In this document: piece by piece, positions 1 to 10,900 of the stretch
Layout: every line of letters starts with the position of its first letter
Numbering within the stretch: the first letter of the stretch is position 1
Assembly: GCA_018398765.1 (NCBI GenBank)
Contig: JAHBMJ010005788.1
Span: 1 to 52,413, forward strand
Length of the DNA stretch: 52,413 nt
Origin: Chromera velia
Lineage: Eukaryota > Sar > Chromeraceae
Reading direction: 5' to 3'
The notes under the pieces: generated by a model
The model's database searches: none
What the model saw: the letters and a program-made list of their open reading frames with translations, nothing else
Told to the model about the DNA's origin: nothing
Translations under genes and position numbers: made by a program

Positions 1-170
1 GTTCAGGAGAATCCGGCACACCAGCCTTGATGCATTCTCAAGACGCACGACCGATCAGAAAGATCAGTCTTGACGCGTTCAGGAGAATCCGGCACATCAG
101 TCTTGGTGCGTTCTCAAGACGCACGACCGATCAGAAAGATCAGTCTTGACGCGTTCAGGAGATTCCGGGT
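1..170. repeat. Tandem repeat, unit about 76 bp, 2.2 copies
   Basis: The block starting at base 1 recurs at about 77 and begins again at about 153, sharing GTTCAGGAGAATCCGG and GACCGATCAGAAAGATCAG. Each unit contains two related halves built on ATCAGTCTTG[AG][CT]GCGTTC, so the unit itself looks like an older duplication. It probably continues beyond the left edge. No coding function is apparent. On the minus strand it lies downstream of the last visible exon of the band 7 gene, so it may sit inside that gene's next intron. Confidence 0.8.
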
Positions 171-478
171 GTTTTCCTCAGGGAGAAGTACTGCCACGTC
201 CGAAGCACACCTCGGCCGTGGTGCTCCAAGCCCGTGCAAATGTTGCGTAGACGCCGTAGAGCGCATCTGAAACAGACAACGTGACACCCCAAACACGCAA
301 GACACGGAATCACTTAAGTACATCCACGTGTGATGGCGCTTGCAATACATCATAGAGTACGAGAGCAGAATTTATCGAGAGACTGGCCGGCTGCCTTACT
401 GACGAACAGCCTGGCTCGCTCACTGGTTGGCAGATGCCTGACTCACTGACTGAGAGACTGCCTGACAAATCGACTGAC

Positions 479-896
479 CGATGCGTCTGTCTCCATGAGT
501 ACGTTGTCTGCTGATGTGGACTTGATTCTGTTGAGATCGTCTGCTTGGATCTTCTGAGAGAGGAACTTCTCGAACTTCCAGTTCCTATGCGTCAGGAAGT
601 TGCAAGTGCCCCCTTCCAGAATCTTCTGGGAACCTGAAAATGTCAAAGCAGAAACAAAATGGAAATCCAATTCGAGTGCAAATGATGTCTCTTTTTGTAG
701 CGATGCGAAGAGGAAACGAACAGACAGTATTTCTATCGGGACAAATACTACATCGAAAACTAAAGACTTGTCGCCCGGTCCGAAGAGAGAGAGAAAGAAA
801 GACGGAAAGTAAAAAGAAAGAAAGAAAGAAAGAAAGGGAGGGAGGGAGGGAGGGAGGGAGGAAGGAAAGAAAGAAAGAAAGAAAGAAAGAAAAGGA

Positions 897-927
<31 letters not shown>

Positions 928-998
928 GGAGGGAGGGAGGGAGGGAGGGAGGAAGGAAGGAAGGAAGGAAAGAAAGAAAGAAAGAAAGAAAGAAAGAA

Positions 999-1029
<31 letters not shown>

Positions 1030-1041
1030 TAAAAAAGAAAG

Positions 1042-1078
<37 letters not shown>

Positions 1079-1940
1079 GGAGAGAGAGAGAGAGAAACAG
1101 AGTAACACTGCCCCATTTTGGAATTTCTGTCCATGAGTCTGTGCATGTCTGGTAGCTGACCGTTGTCACTGGTGACTGCAGCATACCCCTCGTCCACTTT
1201 CACGAGTGTGTAGGGTCCTAGTTTGATGACCACGTTGTTGAGATCCACCTCCTTTTCGAAAACGAGGGTGGGGCTGATCCATTGGTGCAACCCAGGGGGC
1301 AGGAGAACGGGCTGCCCCCTATCCATAGCCAGGCCAATGAAGCCCTGTTCAACAATACAGATGGTACGGTCCCCGTGTTTGATCACCCCAGATGAAAACG
1401 ACTTTTGGTTTTTGTCCAAACGGGCGAACAGATTCCAAAGCAAATGATTGCCAGGACCCAGAAAGAAGAATGAGCCGCCTCCGTCTTCCATCAACTTCAA
1501 TCTTCCATTTGAGACCTCGGTGGTCTTCAGACAACCGCAAATACGGCAGCAGCAGCACAGAGAGCTGCAGCAACAGTTCCTGCTGGCACTTGAGTTGGGC
1601 TTGATGAAGTCGAGATCGTTGGCGCTCCGCAAACGGTATTTCGTCTCAATCAGTCCTTTCTCGACCTGTAGACCAAATAGAAGGATAGCATGAAATCTCG
1701 TACACTGTAAAAAGAGCTTGGTGCTCATGTTTACACTTTGAAAACGTACATGTATGTACGTATATATCTATATAAGGACATGAATCTGCACAAGTGCATG
1801 TCCATGTATGGGAATTGCGAATTCTTGTTTCAACTGACCAGAACGCGATAGGCAGGCGAGTTCTCCAGTGCTGCCACGACCGCATCGTGTTCGTGAGGCA
1901 AAGACATTCGCACCTGTTCTGGCTGTTTTGCCGCACACAT
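479..1940 (-). CDS. Band 7 / SPFH-like (stomatin-prohibitin superfamily) protein, 3' end outside window
   Basis: Three exons join in phase: 1940-1839 (34 codons from the first ATG after an in-frame stop), 1665-1161 and 633-479, giving 254 residues before the model leaves the window. Donors are GTCAGT, GTCAGC and GTCAGT; acceptors are CTACAG and TTTTCAG. Exon 2 has a Cys-rich patch (about residues 65-80) and then stretches such as VIKHGDRTICIVEQG and LGPYTLVKVDEGYAAV. Exon 3 has GGTCNFLTHRNWKFEKF followed by QKIQADDLNRIKS and ADNVLMETDA. From memory these match the start of the SPFH domain in stomatin-like proteins of protists; the family forms membrane scaffolds. A palmitoylation role for the Cys patch is a guess. 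The intron between exons 2 and 3 carries a long simple repeat. The C-terminal half is not visible, and no in-phase fourth exon was found in bases 1-470. Confidence 0.72.
785..1093. repeat. GA/GAAA/GGGA purine microsatellite inside the band 7 intron
   Basis: The plus strand is an almost pure purine run of GAAA, GGGA and GA units with very few pyrimidines; the minus (gene sense) strand is therefore pyrimidine-rich. It fills most of the 634-1160 intron. Apparent open frames rich in Ser, Leu and Phe across it are by-products of the repeat. Confidence 0.9.
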
Positions 1941-2164
1941 CTTGATTGCAGGGTCTGTACAGGAGTCAAGAATTCAGTCTGAGTAGTTGCTGAGCAGAAC
2001 CTGCTGCGGGACAGACAGCACGTTGCAAGCTATATAGAAAGGCTCTCTGGCTCTTTGCTCTGTTCTGCTCTGAGTGATCGACGTCTGATTGAGGTTCCCA
2101 AGTAGAGAATCCAACTTCTGCATCATTGGTGGAGCGGCCGGGGGAGAAGAACGATGGAAATTAA

Positions 2165-2553
2165 ATTCAATGCATGCATGTATATGCATGAAGACAATTT
2201 TGAGCCATATCAATTTAATTTCGAGATTGCGCGTGCGTCAATCCTGCCGAGCTAAACAAACTTGCGGGCTCGCGCGAGCCATGCATGCACGCCGAGCAAA
2301 TTATTCTCATGCATGAAGGTCAGGAGACGTCTTGAAACATCTTTCGAAGAGTTCTTGAAATAAGAATGAGAAAGTCTATTCCACGCGTTTCGCTGACATG
2401 CCCTTTCTGGCCAAACAACCTCCTCCCAAGTCCGGTCCAAGCTTCGTTTGGACAACGGCTGCTTGAATTTTGATCTTCTGTTCTGAGAGCTTGTCATGAT
2501 CTGTCATGGAATCATCTCGTCTCCTCCGTAGCAGTTAGACTCGCCCACCCAAG
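2165..2553. promoter_or_regulatory. Divergent promoter region with two TGCATGCA motifs
   Basis: This spacer lies between the band 7 start (1940, minus) and the carrier start (2554, plus). TGCATGCA occurs at 2171-2178 and 2282-2289, with a further ATGCATG at 2184-2190. The palindrome is a known ApiAP2-type site in apicomplexans; use here is inferred from position. No TATA box is clear. Confidence 0.4.
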
Positions 2554-4665
2554 ATGCCCCGAGAAGGGTCTCCTGCAGGTACAGAGCAATGTCTGCTGTG
2601 TGGATTTGTCAGTGGAATGTGCCAGGCAGGTGCGCTGCACCCATGGGACCGCGGTCAGTCCTCTTGGAATTTGTGTTGCAAACACCGGTCCTATGCATAG
2701 CTGCGCTGTTCTGTTGTTCACACGAATCTGTGTTTCATTCTGTTGGAGATTCGCATTCTCGACTGAATGAATATTGAACACAGAACTGGCGTATTTACGT
2801 CACTGCCTGGCTCATTCATGTTTTCTGCTTGACGGTGTCTGTCTGACATGTACTTGTCAATGAAGGAGAACAGACCCTTCCTCCATCTCGCCAATTGGAA
2901 ACATCCCTTCCCTGTCTGACATGTGCAGCCCTGTACTTGTCAATGAAGGAGAACAGACCCTTCCTCCATCTCGCCAATTGGAAACATCCCTTCCAAGGAT
3001 TCTTCACGACCATCGGAAGCAGGGCAGTGGCAAATGGTCTCTACTTCCCGTTAGGTACGTGGTGTGTCTCGCTCGGGTCTGCCTGCCTGCATGAGAAAGT
3101 ACGGAGGGGGCCCTCAGCTGTGGAGCGAAGGGCTCCTATCGAAGTTGAACGAGGAAAGATTCGTTCCGGCGGTTTTTGCATCATTTCGGCGGCATGCTGC
3201 CTTCTGCAGCCTCTCTGTCTTCAGTTCTCAGCAGCTTCTCTCTTCCACTCCCTTCTCGTTCCTTTCCACTCTCCCTGGCCGTCCCTCCTCGTACATCTTC
3301 CCCCCTTCCCGTTCTTTCTTCTTTCGCATTTCTCTCCCCTACCCCCGCTCCCGTACTAGCAGGCCAAATGTCCCTCTCTGCTCTCGCTTTGTTTTCCCCG
3401 TCCTTCCTCATTTACTGACGGCCCTGCTCTCCTCAGCCTCAAGATCCTCATCTGCTGCCGTCCTCCCTCCCTCCCTGCTGAGGTGTCCTTTCAAGGGTCC
3501 TCTAATGTATGTGCGCCGTTTCTTCCTCTTGTACACGCGTCCCTGCTCCTCAATTGCAGAGTCGCTCTTCCAAGGTCCTGCCGACACGTTCGCACAATGG
3601 CTTTCTGAGGGCGCAACTGGATGGACTCAAAGGACTTTGGACCATCCATCTGCTCCTGTTCAGAGAGTGCCATCGTCCTCCAGACAGCTCCATCTCCCCT
3701 CTGCAAGCACAGAAGAAGCAGCAGGCCCGCACACACGCGCACTCTCAGCCATTGAGAATACAAGTGCGTCCTCTTCCTCTTCCTCAGCACCTCACCTCCC
3801 TGCAGTCGCAGCAGTCACTCCGGTGGCGTGCGAGGGTCCCCGCAAAGCGAAAAACTTTCCAGATTCCTCCTCTTCCCCTTCCTCGTCCTCCTCCATAGAT
3901 GCTCTAGAATGGACAAATAGAGACACGGAAAGTAATGCTCAAGCGGGAGGGGCCCCGGCATCATCAGTCTCCTGCTGTGCCGCAGTAGGGCCGGGGCCCC
4001 CGACCCCGGGAGCCGTGAAGAGCAATGCCGGTGCCCTTGTGGCAGGCACGCTGGCAGGTTTTGCAAACGGGTTGGTGTTTCATCCCGTCTCTGTGGTCAA
4101 GTTTGCAGCATGGGGGGGAACCGCAGGAACAGGAGGGCAGTCGGCAGGGCGTATGCGATTTTTCCACACCGCGTCTGAAATGTGTCGGGTGGCGGGGCCT
4201 GGCGTATTGCTGAGGGCACTGCATGCGACTGTAGCTCGTGACATTGTCTTCGGGGGTGTTTTTTCTGTGTGTAGACATAGTGGGTTGGGTCTTCGGCGTG
4301 GACGTGCGGAGAGAGGCAAGGGGGCAGGGGAGGGGGGAAAGGGTGAATGGAAAGAATCTGTAGTGGTCAATGCAACATCGGCAGTGTTGGCAGTAACGCT
4401 TTCTTCCCCTTTGAATTTTGTTCGAAATATGCAGTTTGCAGTTCCTCTTAGTCAGCCCGTCCCGTCGGGCTTGAAAGTTCTTCGTAACCTGGCGGCAGAA
4501 GTTCGGGCACAAGGGGGTGGGAGTTTGAAGAAAAGTCTGTTTTTGTGTGATCGTTTGCGACTGGGAGTAGCGACACTCCGTCTGGCTGTTGGAATGGGGT
4601 TGTCGGGTTTTCTGTATGAGCGGTGTGTTGAAAACGAATGGCTTTTGGGACCCGGAACTTCTTGA
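2554..4665 (+). CDS. Mitochondrial carrier (SLC25)-like protein with serine-rich insertion
   Basis: Three exons join in phase: 2554-2653, 2929-3054 and 3560-4665 (443 residues). Donors are GTCAGT and GTACGT; acceptors are GTGCAG and TTGCAG. The first in-frame ATG after a TAG (2536) was taken as the start. The expected threefold carrier pattern is visible: GFVSGMCQAGALHPWDRALYLS in repeat 1, VAGTLAGFANGLVFHPVSVVK in repeat 2, and VTLSSPLNFVRNMQ in repeat 3. These correspond to the Px[DE]xx[KR] signatures, though repeats 2 and 3 lack the acidic residue and the paired helices end in motifs such as ANGLYFPLE. About 150 Ser/Pro-rich residues separate repeats 1 and 2. Family members move metabolites across the inner mitochondrial membrane; the substrate cannot be told. 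The degenerate signatures could mean altered transport. It ends convergently with the next gene. Confidence 0.72.
2839..2995. repeat. Partial duplication of carrier exon 2 in its upstream intron
   Basis: About 72 bases at 2839-2911 recur at 2912-2995 almost unchanged. The second copy is the used exon. The first lacks the ten bases TGCAGCCCTG, which contain the splice acceptor, and in the exon's own frame it runs into TGA soon after the shared part. It looks like a tandem exon duplicate that cannot be spliced in. Confidence 0.85.
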
Positions 4666-7600
4666 GAGAAGACAAGGAGGGAGTGAAAAAGAAAAAAAGA
4701 CAAGTTATGGGAATAAACAGAATTCATGTGGGACTGCAGACGCAGGCGTAAGTCTGCGGTTCCAGACGGAGGGGGGGGTAGGGGGGGGAAAGATTTAGGG
4801 TGCAAGAGAGAGGTTCAGGTGAAGTTGAATTCATTTCATCGGCGATCGATCGAGCGCGATGGATCGATTGCAGAACTGCAACCAGGAGGGAAGTGAACTT
4901 GTTTCCCAGAAAGTGAACGAGAAAGAGCCAGCCAAAGAGCGAGGTTCTTCTGTGTTCGGCAAATTCGGTCTAGAGTCTAGACTTCGGTTCCTGTTCGGTT
5001 CTTTCAAACAAATCATACTAAAAATCTGTGAGAGTGTGATAAGCAAAGGCAGCTATTTGTGCAGTTATTTCTATATTATGTAGAGTTTTGTACCAAAATA
5101 TATAAAAAAGGTAATGAACCGACCTGCTTTATGTGTTGCTGCCGAATGCTATACACGCCTATGTACATGCTGATGGCGTATGATGATGATGATGACGAAC
5201 ATCATATCAATTCAAGTAATATAGTATTGACTCTAGAATACTCTAGAATAGCAGAATTAGGATTGGGTCCTCATTAAGATTAATATTTGTATTTCAATTT
5301 GCCTTGTGCGCGCTATTCTGCGCGGTTCAGTGTTCACTGCCGGGCGTCGAGTCGCCGGCGCTGCCGTTGACTTGCTGTCTAAAAACTCTTTATAATATTA
5401 AAATATTCAAAAACTATAAATCCAGCCGCGTAGTTTCCAAGTTCCAACTAGGTTTTTCCCCTACGGTGTAATGTCAGGGAACCGCTTGTTATAAACGGTT
5501 ATAACTTATAAGGTGCGGGGTTTAAAAAGCTTTATATAATTATGATTCTCAGATTTTATCAGACTTATATAGGCTCTAACATTATTAGACAAACTTATCT
5601 GGATAGAAGTAAACTCAAATTATTAGGGCCGCGCTGAGCTGAGGTGCGATGTCATGCAATTTTTATTTTTCACGTTCAAAACTTAAATCAAAACTTCAAA
5701 TCGATTGTTTGGTTGAAGATCAGACATTAATTGTCGTAAGTGCTAAGTGCTTACATACCAAAAGCTTTGCTTCTTATTTGCCTGTTTCTACCGTTTTTCT
5801 TTCCGAGGGGCAGTTTGCCCACCAATGAAATCCCCCACTGAATTTGACCACCAAACGCCTTTCGTTTTCGCACGACTTCAAACCAGCCATCCCCACCCGC
5901 CCGAGAGGTGGACAGCCCTCCACCGTCCTCATCAAAGCCCGAACAATGCAGTCTTTTCATTTAATATTTAATTACTCATTGCCGGTATGGAAAACCCCAG
6001 TCGCAGCAGTGATAGAACCGACAATGTCCCTGCAAGGCCCGGAGAAGGGCAGAAGCATTTCAGTCGCCTGACCAAGCGGCAAATTGCCGAGCAGGAAGCG
6101 ACTTCTCCGTTGTATCTTCTCAGATTCTTCTGCACTCTCTCCAGCCCCTCCTTTCTGTATTCTCCCCTTCCCTTCTCTCCCGGTCCTTCTTGATTTTACC
6201 TCTTTTCCTTCACATGCGCACCTTTCGACCTCAGTGCACCGTTAGTTACCAACTGCGCTTCTGTCCCTCCCGTCCCTGACTTTCCTTCCACCGCTTACGT
6301 TTACCCCCTTTTGTCTTTCCCTCATCGACCACCGGTGTGCATCCAGTTCTGTCTGCCTGGCGAGTCCCCCCCCGTTGGCGTTGGGTCCGCTCCTTTCAAA
6401 CATGTGCTTTCAGGCAGTCCCTGCATGTGCCGCAAGGAAGGAACTAGGAAGCAAGACATAAGTCCTCGATCCCACCCACCAGACGGAAACGCTACATGGC
6501 TTTTGGCTTTGTCCTTTTGTTTGGTTGGCTCTTCTTTTTTTCCTTCTTCCTTCGCTCCTTCCTGCCCCCCTGCCTGCCTGCTTTCAGTCGTCTCCCACCG
6601 GCCAGAAAAGGAAGAAACACAAAAAGTCAGACGGAAAACCGACGGATCTCCCTTTCTTGACAGAAAGCCATCAAACCAACGTGAGGACAGCCACGGACTT
6701 CGTGACATTCCTTTTTCTCTCTTATTTTCTCTGCCCCATGTTGACAAAAAGTGAAGCAGACAGGCACACAGACCCCTTTACCCCTGCGACAAAAAAGAGT
6801 TCCCCTCCAGTTGATGTTTCAGGGCACAGAGAGAGAGAGAGAGAAGAGAGAGGCAGCATCGATGAAGGAACCTCTTGGAAGGAAGGAAAATTCAGGAAGG
6901 AAGGAAGGATCTTGGGAGACTGCTGAGGAACAGTAATTATGACAAAATTAAGGGAAGACAGAGAGAGAAGAAAAACAGGTACCCCCCCCCGAAGGAGCTC
7001 AGGGAAAGGAAAGGAATCGTCGAATTCAAAAAGCACCCGCCCACACATTCACCCACCCACACTGGGCCACCCGCCCAAAAAAATCAGGGAGAGAGAAAGA
7101 TAGAGACAAGGAAAGGGATAGAGATGGGGAGATACATAGAAAGCTGAGGAGAGAATTTACTTACTTTGTGTCCACCTCAAAAAACGTCCATTACCCTTTT
7201 TCTTTCTTTCTACCTTCCAGTTTGAAGGTCCAACTGCGTACGAACGAGAGCCATTTCTTCTTGCATGCCAGACATTCCAGTTCTTCCCTTTTGCATACAC
7301 CCCGTCACAATCCCTGCAGTTCACCGATCCTCCCCAAAAGTTTCCCCTATGGACCCCATGCATACATGCAGGAAATGGTCAAGGACAGAACCTACGGAAG
7401 AACGTTCCAACAAAATCCAAACCCCGCCCACCTAAATGCTACCACAAAGACAAAGGCAACGATGCTCACGAGGAATCACCGGCAGGGGGAGCAGACACGC
7501 CGCAAGACCCCGACGGTGCCTTTTCCACTTCCACCCGACTGTACAAGCAAAGGGGGGGAAGAATGACCTCGCATCCCTCCACCCCCGTCCGTAGCCGTAC
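4666..7600. other. Convergent intergenic region, no supported gene
   Basis: The first part holds the carrier 3' flank, including a GAT run at 5181-5195. Bases 5280-5740 are AT-rich with a short GC-rich core near 5307-5375 containing the inverted pair GCGCGC/GCGCGG. From 6100 to 7150 the plus strand is pyrimidine-rich, then purine-rich with GA and GGAA runs at 6832-6910. A 68-codon plus-strand frame at 5987-6193 starts with a plausible hydrophilic segment but has no homology I recognise and no clear splice partners, so it is not called. Confidence 0.5.
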
Positions 7601-7959
7601 CTGCACACGCAGAGATTCCTTCTCTGTGAAAGCATTTGAGCCGTCTACCCTCGCACTTGTGTCTGTCACAGGCAGGGAACAGAAGGACGCCTCAAGGAAC
7701 CCCAGAGAGCGCATCATGGCAAAGCCCCGTTTGACTTCAGAAAAGAGACTCATCTGCCGAGCCACACGGATGGCTGCCGTACGTGCTGCTTTCCTTCTCT
7801 CCACCGTCTTCTCCCTTTCCTTCCTTTCACTCTCCTTCTCTGAACTGCCACCACCACACATACTCTCTGTTGCGCTTGACAGACATTCCCGACCGGCCGC
7901 TGCTTCCTTGACTCCATCGACACCCGTCTGAACCCCGGCACCTTCCCCGGCTGGTGAAC

Positions 7960-10900
7960 TCACTCTCCCCATACCCCGCACCTTTTCTCCCTCTGTCTCC
8001 TCTGAGATCTCCTTCTGGCAACCGGCACCCCCTCTTCAGACGCGCCTTTCTGGGCAAAGGGAGGGGCCATTTCGTCGTTTTGTTCACTGACAGGAACTGC
8101 TTCAGTGGATCTGCAACGAGACCCTTCCTCCTCCTCCTCCATCTGCAGACCTCTCTGGAACGAATTTGGGCTTTTTGGAATTTCTTCCCTTCGCACTTGA
8201 CTGGAAGAGGCCTGTCCACTCTCGGGCTTCAGATCAGAGATGAGGAATGAGGCGGCGGCAGTGCAGGATTTGGCCTTCACCAATTCCTCCCCCGAAACTG
8301 ATCGGGACACGGCCAGGCTGCTGTCACACGATCTAGGGGGGGAGTTGAGAGAACCGTCTCTGCCTAGATTAGCTCGGTCACTTTCTCTACTGAACTCAGA
8401 GGGTTCGTTGGAAGGAGCAAGGACAATGGCACCAATGTCAGGGGGGTGGATGCCATTAGCAAGTTCGCACTTTGACTCGATCTCCTTCTCACCCGGTTTG
8501 GGGAGAGGGAGAGAAACAGCCGCTGCTGTTCTTCCTCGCAACTCTGGAGCGGAGGATGTGGGAACAGATGAACGGCAAGTACGAGGGAAAGTGGAGACAG
8601 CGCCGAGATCTTTGCTCGGACTGTGCTCTGTTGTCGGACTGTCGGGGGACTTCTCTAGGGTAACAGGGAGGCCCTCGGGCACAGCAGCGGGAGGGTGCCG
8701 GTGCCTTCTGACGACACGACTGGACGATCTACCAGATGACCCAGACCGTCCCGATCTTTCAGAGCCTCCTTCTCCTTTCTCCTCCTCCCTCTGACTGCAG
8801 ACGGAGGGAAGATCCTCACGACCTGGTTCTTGCGGGTCTGCTCCTCTCTTGGCCTTCTCTTCAATTCGTTCTTTGAACGAAGGGCGTTGGACGTCGGGAT
8901 TCAGGAGGGAAGGAGGAAGAGGCACAACTCTACTCAGACCTCCCATCTCCTCTGTGGACTGCTCTTCTGCTTCTCCTTCTCCACATACAGACACTGACTG
9001 ATGCCGTGATACCCCCAGATCTATTTTCTCTTTTTCATGTGTCTCTGCACGAGACGGGGAATCCGACACCCGCTCCTCATCCTCTCGTTCCCCTCCCTCA
9101 AATCCCTTTGCGAGGTCTGCGTCTTCTGGAGAAGGGAGAAAGAGAGGGACGGCGCTCTCTTTGAGGACTACTGTGGCAGAGTGGTAGGAATCAACTTCGG
9201 CTGGGGCTCTGGGAAGGGAGACGGAAGAAGAAGCAGCACACACGGGCAGGAGCTTCGGATTGCCACCCAAAGTGACATCAGGGTCAGGCACAGCAGGGTG
9301 AGTGAAGGAGGTTTGTTCTTTGGGACGGTCGGTGACGGCAAAACCGAGAGAGACAGACTCAACGACCGAACGGGACAACGATCCTTCCCCCAACGTACAG
9401 AGAGAAGCTTCGAGTCTCAAAGTCGAGCCCATCGCTGTGGAGAGCGACGTGGCTGTTACCTCCTTTGTGAGTGCCTTGAGGCACTCCGTGTGGCTTTCAG
9501 GGAGGCCTGCGGCAGCCTCAACGGGCACAGGTGGGAGGTCTGACGAGGTGGCTTGGGGAGTGTTCTCGTTGGGGCGTTCTTTTTCTTCTTTCGGGTCCGC
9601 CTGTAGTGACAGTGAGAGTAGGGGACTGCAGGGGGGAAACTGGAACGGAAGGGTTAAAGGGGGACGTTCGGGGGGCTCAGCAGAGGGAGAACGTTTCTTC
9701 CTCTTCAGAGGTGACGGCGAAAGGATGCTAGAGTCACTCATTTCGGAATTCTCCTGACACTCCTCGATCGGGTCATCGAAATGCCAGAAAGTTCTCTGGA
9801 TCTCCCTCGTGATTTCGTGAGGGTCACGGAAAGCGCCCAGATCGAATGCGTTGGCCAGATCCTCCTTTCTCTTCTTCTCCTCCCACTCTCTCTGTCTCTC
9901 CTCTTCTCGTTCCCTTTCTTCCCTCCTCTCTCTCTTGACTGCCTTCTTTGCCTTTTTCTTCTTCTTCTTCTTCTTCTTCGAACCTTCTGCTTCCACCTCC
10001 CTCACCTGCTCTTCCGTGGGGGGAGTCAGAAATTGGGGGTGTGGGATGTGAAGTTGTTGGTCCCCCTTGGGGGCGGTCTGTTTTTTCTTTTTCGAATCTC
10101 CGGCATTCGCCTCTCCCCCCTGCCCTCCCTGCTGTTGCTGAGACTGTGCCACGGAAATCCCTTCTGTCCCCTTCTCCCTACCCATTGTAGGGTCAGCCTC
10201 TTTCTGCTCCTTTCCTGCCAATACTGAACCGGCAGCAGGCAGAAGCACGGGCAGAGCAGTGTCCGAAGAGACGGCAGAAGCACTAGGACAACATTTTGCA
10301 GCTGCAGACGTTCCTTTCTTTCCCTTCTCCTCGACTTCTGCTTCTCTTCTTTCGACCCCCACCGGTTGAGCCTGGGAGACCTTCTTGGTTTGCGGTTTCG
10401 CATCCTCCCTTCCCATCTCCGATGCCAGTCCTTCGTTGCCTTTCTCTCCACCCCTCTTCCCATCGTCTGTCCTGTTCTCTCCTCCTTGTCCCTTCTCTGA
10501 ACAGGAAAAAGCGGGTGTCTTGGGAAGAGGCGGCGGCGTACTGCCAGCACCCAGGAGGTCAATGAAGCCATCAGCGCCCCTTCCCTCCCACTCTGCCCTC
10601 ACCCTCTTTGCCCGACGAATAACGTCTTCAGAGGGGTCCTCGAGGACCTTGCAGACCTCATCCCGAAAGAGGGAGCAGACCCAGTCAGTCACTTCTTGGC
10701 AATGAATTCTCTCATCATCATCCTCCTCCCCCTCGAAACCTCCCAACTCTTCCAAGAGAACCTCACGGTCACCCTCGCCGAAGAGGGCAAGAAGAGCAGA
10801 TGCGCAATCGGATGCAGTTGGCCTTCTTTCGTACATTCCATTCTGCAGACATAAAAGCGGAAGATAGTGAACACGACTATCTCGGGTGCGCTTGGCGAAT

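Noticed and set aside
114-274. Fourth band 7 exon after the acceptor GTTTCAG at 275
   Set aside because: In the required phase it gives no SPFH-like sequence, and its 3' part runs into the 76-bp repeat.
760-1108. Open frames rich in Ser, Leu and Phe across the GA tract
   Set aside because: They are translations of the CT/GA microsatellite inside the band 7 intron; the real exons end at 1161 and resume at 633.
7205-7343. Minus-strand exon with NFWGGSVNCRDCDGVYAKG
   Set aside because: Protein-like content with a possible AG acceptor, but the phase does not fit the neighbouring gene and no partner exon was found.
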